Source: Acidobacteriota bacterium (GTDB lineage: Bacteria > Acidobacteriota > Terriglobia > Bryobacterales > Bryobacteraceae). Taken from it: DNA of 9,409 bases. The notes under the pieces were generated by a model, which saw only the letters and a list, made by a program, of their open reading frames with translations, searched no databases and had not been told where the DNA came from. This document shows, in pieces, positions 6,761 to 9,409 of this stretch. The DNA is taken from contig JAJYKC010000046.1 of the NCBI GenBank assembly GCA_021788955.1, positions 1 through 9,409 of the forward strand. The letters run 5' to 3'. Both the position numbers and the translations under genes were made by a program. Positions within the stretch are counted from its first letter, which is position 1. Each line of letters begins with the position of its first letter.

Positions 6761-8491
6761 GGCGTGCTCGCCTCTCCGCTGCCGCAGCCAGCGTTCCAGC
6801 CGCGTGTACGTCCAGGTATTGATCACCGACTTGGCGTCCACCCAGCCCCGCCGCGCCTGAAACACGCCGTAGCGGACGAGATCGAGCTGGGCGGTAGTAT
6901 GCGCGTCCGAACCGATGGCGAACAAGACGCCCGCGTCGCACGCCGCTTTCGCCATTGCGTCGTTGAGATCGAGCCGGTACATCGATGCGGTCACTTCAAG
7001 CGCCACCTGGTTCTTCCGGGCCGCTTCCAACACGCGTTCGAAATCCATCTCTACCGGCTCCCGCGCACCGAGCAGCCGCCCGCTCGGATGGGCGAGGACA
7101 TCCACATGAGGGTTGGCCAGCGCATCCAGAATGCGCCCGGTCATCAAGTCCTTGCTTTGCCGGAACAGTGAGTGCACCGCCGCCACGACCACGTCGAGCT
7201 TCGCCAGTATCGTGTCCGGATAGTCGAGTGTCCCGTCGGCGAGAATGTCCACTTCAGCGCCGATCAGAATTCGCGGACCTCGGCTACCACGCTTTTTGCG
7301 CAACGCCTCAATCTCCTCGATCTTTTCTTCGAGCCTTCCGGCATCGAGCCCTCGCGCAATCATCTGAGAGGGAGAGTGGTCGCTCAGCCCGATATATTCA
7401 TAGCCAAGCCCGGCGGCGTGTTCCACCATCTCTTTCACCGTTGCCTTGCCATCGGAATACGTGGTGTGCGCATGCAGGTCGCCGCGCAGATCCTTTACCT
7501 CGACGAGTCTCGGCAACCGGCCTTCGAGCGCTGCTTCAATCTCCCCCCGGTCTTCCCGAAGCTCAGGTGGAATCACCGGCATGCCAAGCAGCGAGTAGAC
7601 CTCAGCCTCTTCCTTGCTGGCTACCCGCTGTGCACCCCGGAACACGCCATACTCGTTACACTTCAGACCCTGCTCCCGCGCCAGCGTTCGAAAGTGGATG
7701 TTGTGCTGCTTCGAGCCGGTGAAATACTGCAGTGCCGCCCCATAAGACTGCCGCTCGACGGCCCGAACATCCACCTGTATCCCGCCTTCGATGATCAGCG
7801 TGGCTTTCGTCGGGCCGAGCGCGAGTACCTGCCGTACCAGCGGAAGCTTCGTTGCCTGCTCGAGTGCGCGCCGGGCGTTCTTCGAGATGACCAGCACGTC
7901 CAGATCGCCGATCGTTTCCTTCCGCCGTCGGAGCGAACCCGCTGCCTCAGCGCGCTCAATTAGCGCCATTTTGCGCAGTTGGGTCAGCAGGTTCTCCGCC
8001 AGCGGTAGCGCCACGCCGATCAACATGCGCTGCCGGCTAGCCGCCCACAGTTCCATACCGCGGCGGATAATTTGTGCTTTCTTCGCCCCGAACCCCTTGA
8101 GTTTCATCGAGGGAATCCTGTCCAGACACGACCGCAGGCCGTCGAGCGAGCGGATGTGGCACTTCGCGTCAAGCAGAGCAAGGGTCTTGGGGCCAAGACC
8201 AGGTATCGTCATCAACTCGATCAAGCCCGGGGCGATTCCCTTGGCTTCGTTCTCGTAGCGCGCAATACGACCGGTTTGGATGTACTCCTCGATCATCCCG
8301 GAGAGGTCCTTGCCGATCCCTGGGATCTCTTCCAGTTCGTCTCGTGCCGCGATCTCCGCCAAGTCCTCCTGAAGGTCACGAAGCGAGACCGCGGCGCGTT
8401 CGTAGGCCATGATCCGGAAACGGTCCTTCCCCCGGAACGCCAGCAGCCGCGCCATCTTTTCGAAAATCTGTGCGATTTCCTCGTTGTGCAT
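6743..8491 (-). CDS. polX: DNA polymerase X with C-terminal PHP domain (PolX)
   Basis: A 582-residue protein, close to the usual PolX length of about 570-580. Residues 1-150 form the 8-kDa-like and fingers part with three helix-hairpin-helix motifs (IPGIG 56-60, IPGLG 96-100, KGFG 132-135). The palm has G185-S186 and the catalytic GDLDVLV with Asp196 and Asp198; the third metal Asp is probably Asp241 in IQVDVRAV. The C-terminal PHP domain, about 335-575, keeps its metal-binding set: DLHAHTTYSDG (His340, His342, Asp347), SDHS (His372), GAEVDIL (Glu413), AAVHS (His440), LAHPSG (His468) and GSDAH (Asp529, His531). PolX fills short gaps in base-excision repair, and the PHP domain gives 3'-5' exonuclease/phosphatase activity. 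The ATG at 8491 matches the family N-terminus; the frame stays open upstream to 8710, but that part overlaps the divergent gene. Both active centres look intact. Confidence 0.92.
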   Translation of the reverse strand: MHNEEIAQIFEKMARLLAFRGKDRFRIMAYERAAVSLRDLQEDLAEIAARDELEEIPGIGKDLSGMIEEYIQTGRIARYENEAKGIAPGLIELMTIPGLGPKTLALLDAKCHIRSLDGLRSCLDRIPSMKLKGFGAKKAQIIRRGMELWAASRQRMLIGVALPLAENLLTQLRKMALIERAEAAGSLRRRKETIGDLDVLVISKNARRALEQATKLPLVRQVLALGPTKATLIIEGGIQVDVRAVERQSYGAALQYFTGSKQHNIHFRTLAREQGLKCNEYGVFRGAQRVASKEEAEVYSLLGMPVIPPELREDRGEIEAALEGRLPRLVEVKDLRGDLHAHTTYSDGKATVKEMVEHAAGLGYEYIGLSDHSPSQMIARGLDAGRLEEKIEEIEALRKKRGSRGPRILIGAEVDILADGTLDYPDTILAKLDVVVAAVHSLFRQSKDLMTGRILDALANPHVDVLAHPSGRLLGAREPVEMDFERVLEAARKNQVALEVTASMYRLDLNDAMAKAACDAGVLFAIGSDAHTTAQLDLVRYGVFQARRGWVDAKSVINTWTYTRLERWLRQRRGEHARRRSA

Positions 8492-8507
8492 GTGCCACCA
8501 CACCGAG

Positions 8508-8520
8508 GGGAGCAACTCCC
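8508..8520. promoter_or_regulatory. Inverted repeat in the polX/HhH divergent region
   Basis: GGGAG (8508-8512) and CTCCC (8516-8520) flank a CAA centre, 17 nt upstream of the polX ATG on its leader side. A smaller repeat, CTGC-ATA-GCAG, follows at 8540-8550. The divergent gap 8492-8593 must hold promoters for both genes, but no confident -35/-10 hexamers were seen. The repeats may be operator half-sites or leader hairpins. Confidence 0.3.
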
Positions 8521-8582
8521 GATCCAAATGGCATCCAAGCTGCATAGCAGATTTCAAATACACGCGGAGGAAATCCCCAAAG

Positions 8583-8593
8583 AGGTCAGACCT
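8583..8593. promoter_or_regulatory. 11-bp palindrome covering the ribosome binding site of the HhH gene
   Basis: AGGTC (8583-8587) and GACCT (8589-8593) are a perfect inverted repeat around a single A and end directly at the ATG at 8594. The left arm overlaps the likely ribosome binding site AGAGGT (spacing about 7 nt). The same GGTC-N-GACC core occurs in the 19-bp repeat before the antiporter. A protein bound here would block initiation or transcription; this is inference. Confidence 0.35.
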
Positions 8594-9409
8594 ATGCAGA
8601 ACGTCGACATCGCGCACCGGCTCGAAGAGATCGCCGACCTCCTCGAGGTGCAGCACGCCAATTCGTATCGCGTCCAGGCCTACCGGCGCGTGGCGGCCAG
8701 CATCCGCCAACTTCGGACGCCCTTAATGCAGGTTTGGCAGAGCCATGGGGACGAAGGACTGCGTGAGGTCACCGGCGCGGGGGAACGAATGATCGTCACG
8801 CTGCGGACGTTGCTCACCACCGGACGCCTGCCGATGCTCGAGCGTCTGCGTGGCGAGGCGGATCCGACGGCGATGCTGGAATCCGTGCCCGGAATCGGGC
8901 CATCGCTGGCGCAGCGCCTGCACGACGAATTGGGCATCGAGACGCTCGAGGACCTCGAGGCCGCCGCCCACGATGGGCGTCTGCACGAATTGGCCGGTGT
9001 GGGCAAGAAGAAACTCTCCGGCATCATCGATACGCTGGCCGGCCGCCTGGGCCGCCTGCGAAATGTCGCGCACCTGCACGAAGCCGACGAGCCCTCGGTG
9101 GAAGAACTGCTCGATGTGGACCACGAATACCAGGAGAAGGCGGCGGCAGGACAACTGCCAACTATCGCGCCGCGCCGCTTCAATCCGAAAGGCGTAGCGT
9201 GGCTGCCGGTTTTGCACACTCAGCGGGGCGAACGCCACTACACCGCGCTCTTCTCGAACACCGCGAAGGCCCACGAACTCGGCACGGTTGAGGACTGGGT
9301 TGTTCTCTACTACGACGGCGGATATACCGAGCGCCAGGCGACGGTGATCACTTCGAAATGGGGCGAATTGGAGGGCCTGCGGATCGTTCGAGGGCGCGAG
9401 CCGAGATCG
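8594..9409 (+). CDS. PolX-like helix-hairpin-helix DNA-binding protein (3' end outside window)
   Basis: The frame is open from the ATG at 8594 through the last base, 272 codons with no stop. Residues 6-40 (IAHRLEEIADLLEVQHANSYRVQAYRR onward) are the PolX-type N-terminal helical domain. Helix-hairpin-helix motifs follow at about 58-70 (degenerate, TGAG), 98-110 (VPGIGPSLAQRL) and 133-145 (LAGVGKKKLSGI). Residues 195-265 form a second, beta-rich region (FNPKGVAWLPVLHTQRGERHYTALFSNT, then HELGTVEDWVVLYYD and GLRIVRGRE). I recall similar HhH proteins ending shortly after the VRGRE motif, so only a small piece is probably missing. No polymerase palm or PHP domain is seen, so it should bind DNA (gaps, flaps or junctions) rather than copy it; its precise job is unknown. 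A binding site AGAGGT lies 7 nt before the start. It is divergent from polX. Confidence 0.85.
   Translation, partial: MQNVDIAHRLEEIADLLEVQHANSYRVQAYRRVAASIRQLRTPLMQVWQSHGDEGLREVTGAGERMIVTLRTLLTTGRLPMLERLRGEADPTAMLESVPGIGPSLAQRLHDELGIETLEDLEAAAHDGRLHELAGVGKKKLSGIIDTLAGRLGRLRNVAHLHEADEPSVEELLDVDHEYQEKAAAGQLPTIAPRRFNPKGVAWLPVLHTQRGERHYTALFSNTAKAHELGTVEDWVVLYYDGGYTERQATVITSKWGELEGLRIVRGREPRS

Noticed and set aside
6985..7963. Plus-strand open frames opposite the polX PHP and palm regions
   Set aside because: Products rich in Arg, Pro and Ser with no motifs, while the minus strand keeps all PolX catalytic residues.
8492..8710. Upstream extension of the polX frame by 73 codons
   Set aside because: It overlaps the start of the divergent HhH gene, shows no PolX family sequence, and the ATG at 8491 matches the family N-terminus and length.
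8680..9274. Two overlapping minus-strand open frames opposite the HhH gene
   Set aside because: The plus-strand frame carries recognisable HhH and PolX-like motifs; the antisense products have skewed Ser/Arg composition and no family features.

Overview
This is a dense, GC-rich bacterial chromosome segment with nothing foreign-looking in it: no tRNA, rRNA, CRISPR array, insertion sequence or phage gene was seen. The gene mix (an AsmA-like protein with a proline-rich linker, a Tat-exported six-bladed propeller protein, a DUF302/UspA pair, PolX, and a PolX-like helix-hairpin-helix protein) suggests an Acidobacteriota-type soil bacterium, perhaps near Solibacter/Bryobacter. That placement is an inference from remembered gene families, not a search result.

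Layout. (1) 1-1508, plus strand: the 3' part of an AsmA-family envelope protein whose start lies outside the window. (2) 5314 down to 1521, minus strand: a compact run of five genes in the order AAK6/cytidylate-kinase-like kinase, TtcA-like tRNA thiolation enzyme, two-domain universal stress protein, DUF302 protein, Tat-exported NHL/PAL-like propeller protein. The first four look co-transcribed (gaps of 9, 60 and 0 nt). The propeller gene follows after 35 nt, most of which is a strong 23-nt inverted repeat. (3) 5417-6643, plus strand: a CPA2-type Na+(K+)/H+ antiporter, divergent from the kinase gene across a short region holding a 19-bp inverted repeat. (4) 8491 down to 6743, minus strand: a complete bacterial/archaeal-type DNA polymerase X with a C-terminal PHP nuclease domain, convergent with the antiporter. 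(5) 8594 to the window end, plus strand: a PolX-like helix-hairpin-helix protein, open to the last base, divergent from polX across 102 bp.

How the genes relate. polX and its divergent neighbour begin with the same kind of helical DNA-binding module (14 of 35 residues identical by eye at residues 6-40 of both, no gap), so they look like a related pair acting on DNA gaps or repair intermediates. The minus-strand run mixes nucleotide kinase, tRNA sulfuration and stress-response genes. UspA and DUF302 are the most tightly linked: the stop codon of one abuts the start codon of the other, and the ribosome binding site of the second is encoded in the last codons of the first. The antiporter would set ion and pH balance.

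I see no clear candidate for a wholly new system. The points most worth a second look are the PolX/HhH divergent pair, the conserved peptidyl-amidating-lyase-like residues in the exported propeller, and the inverted repeats placed just before three start codons.
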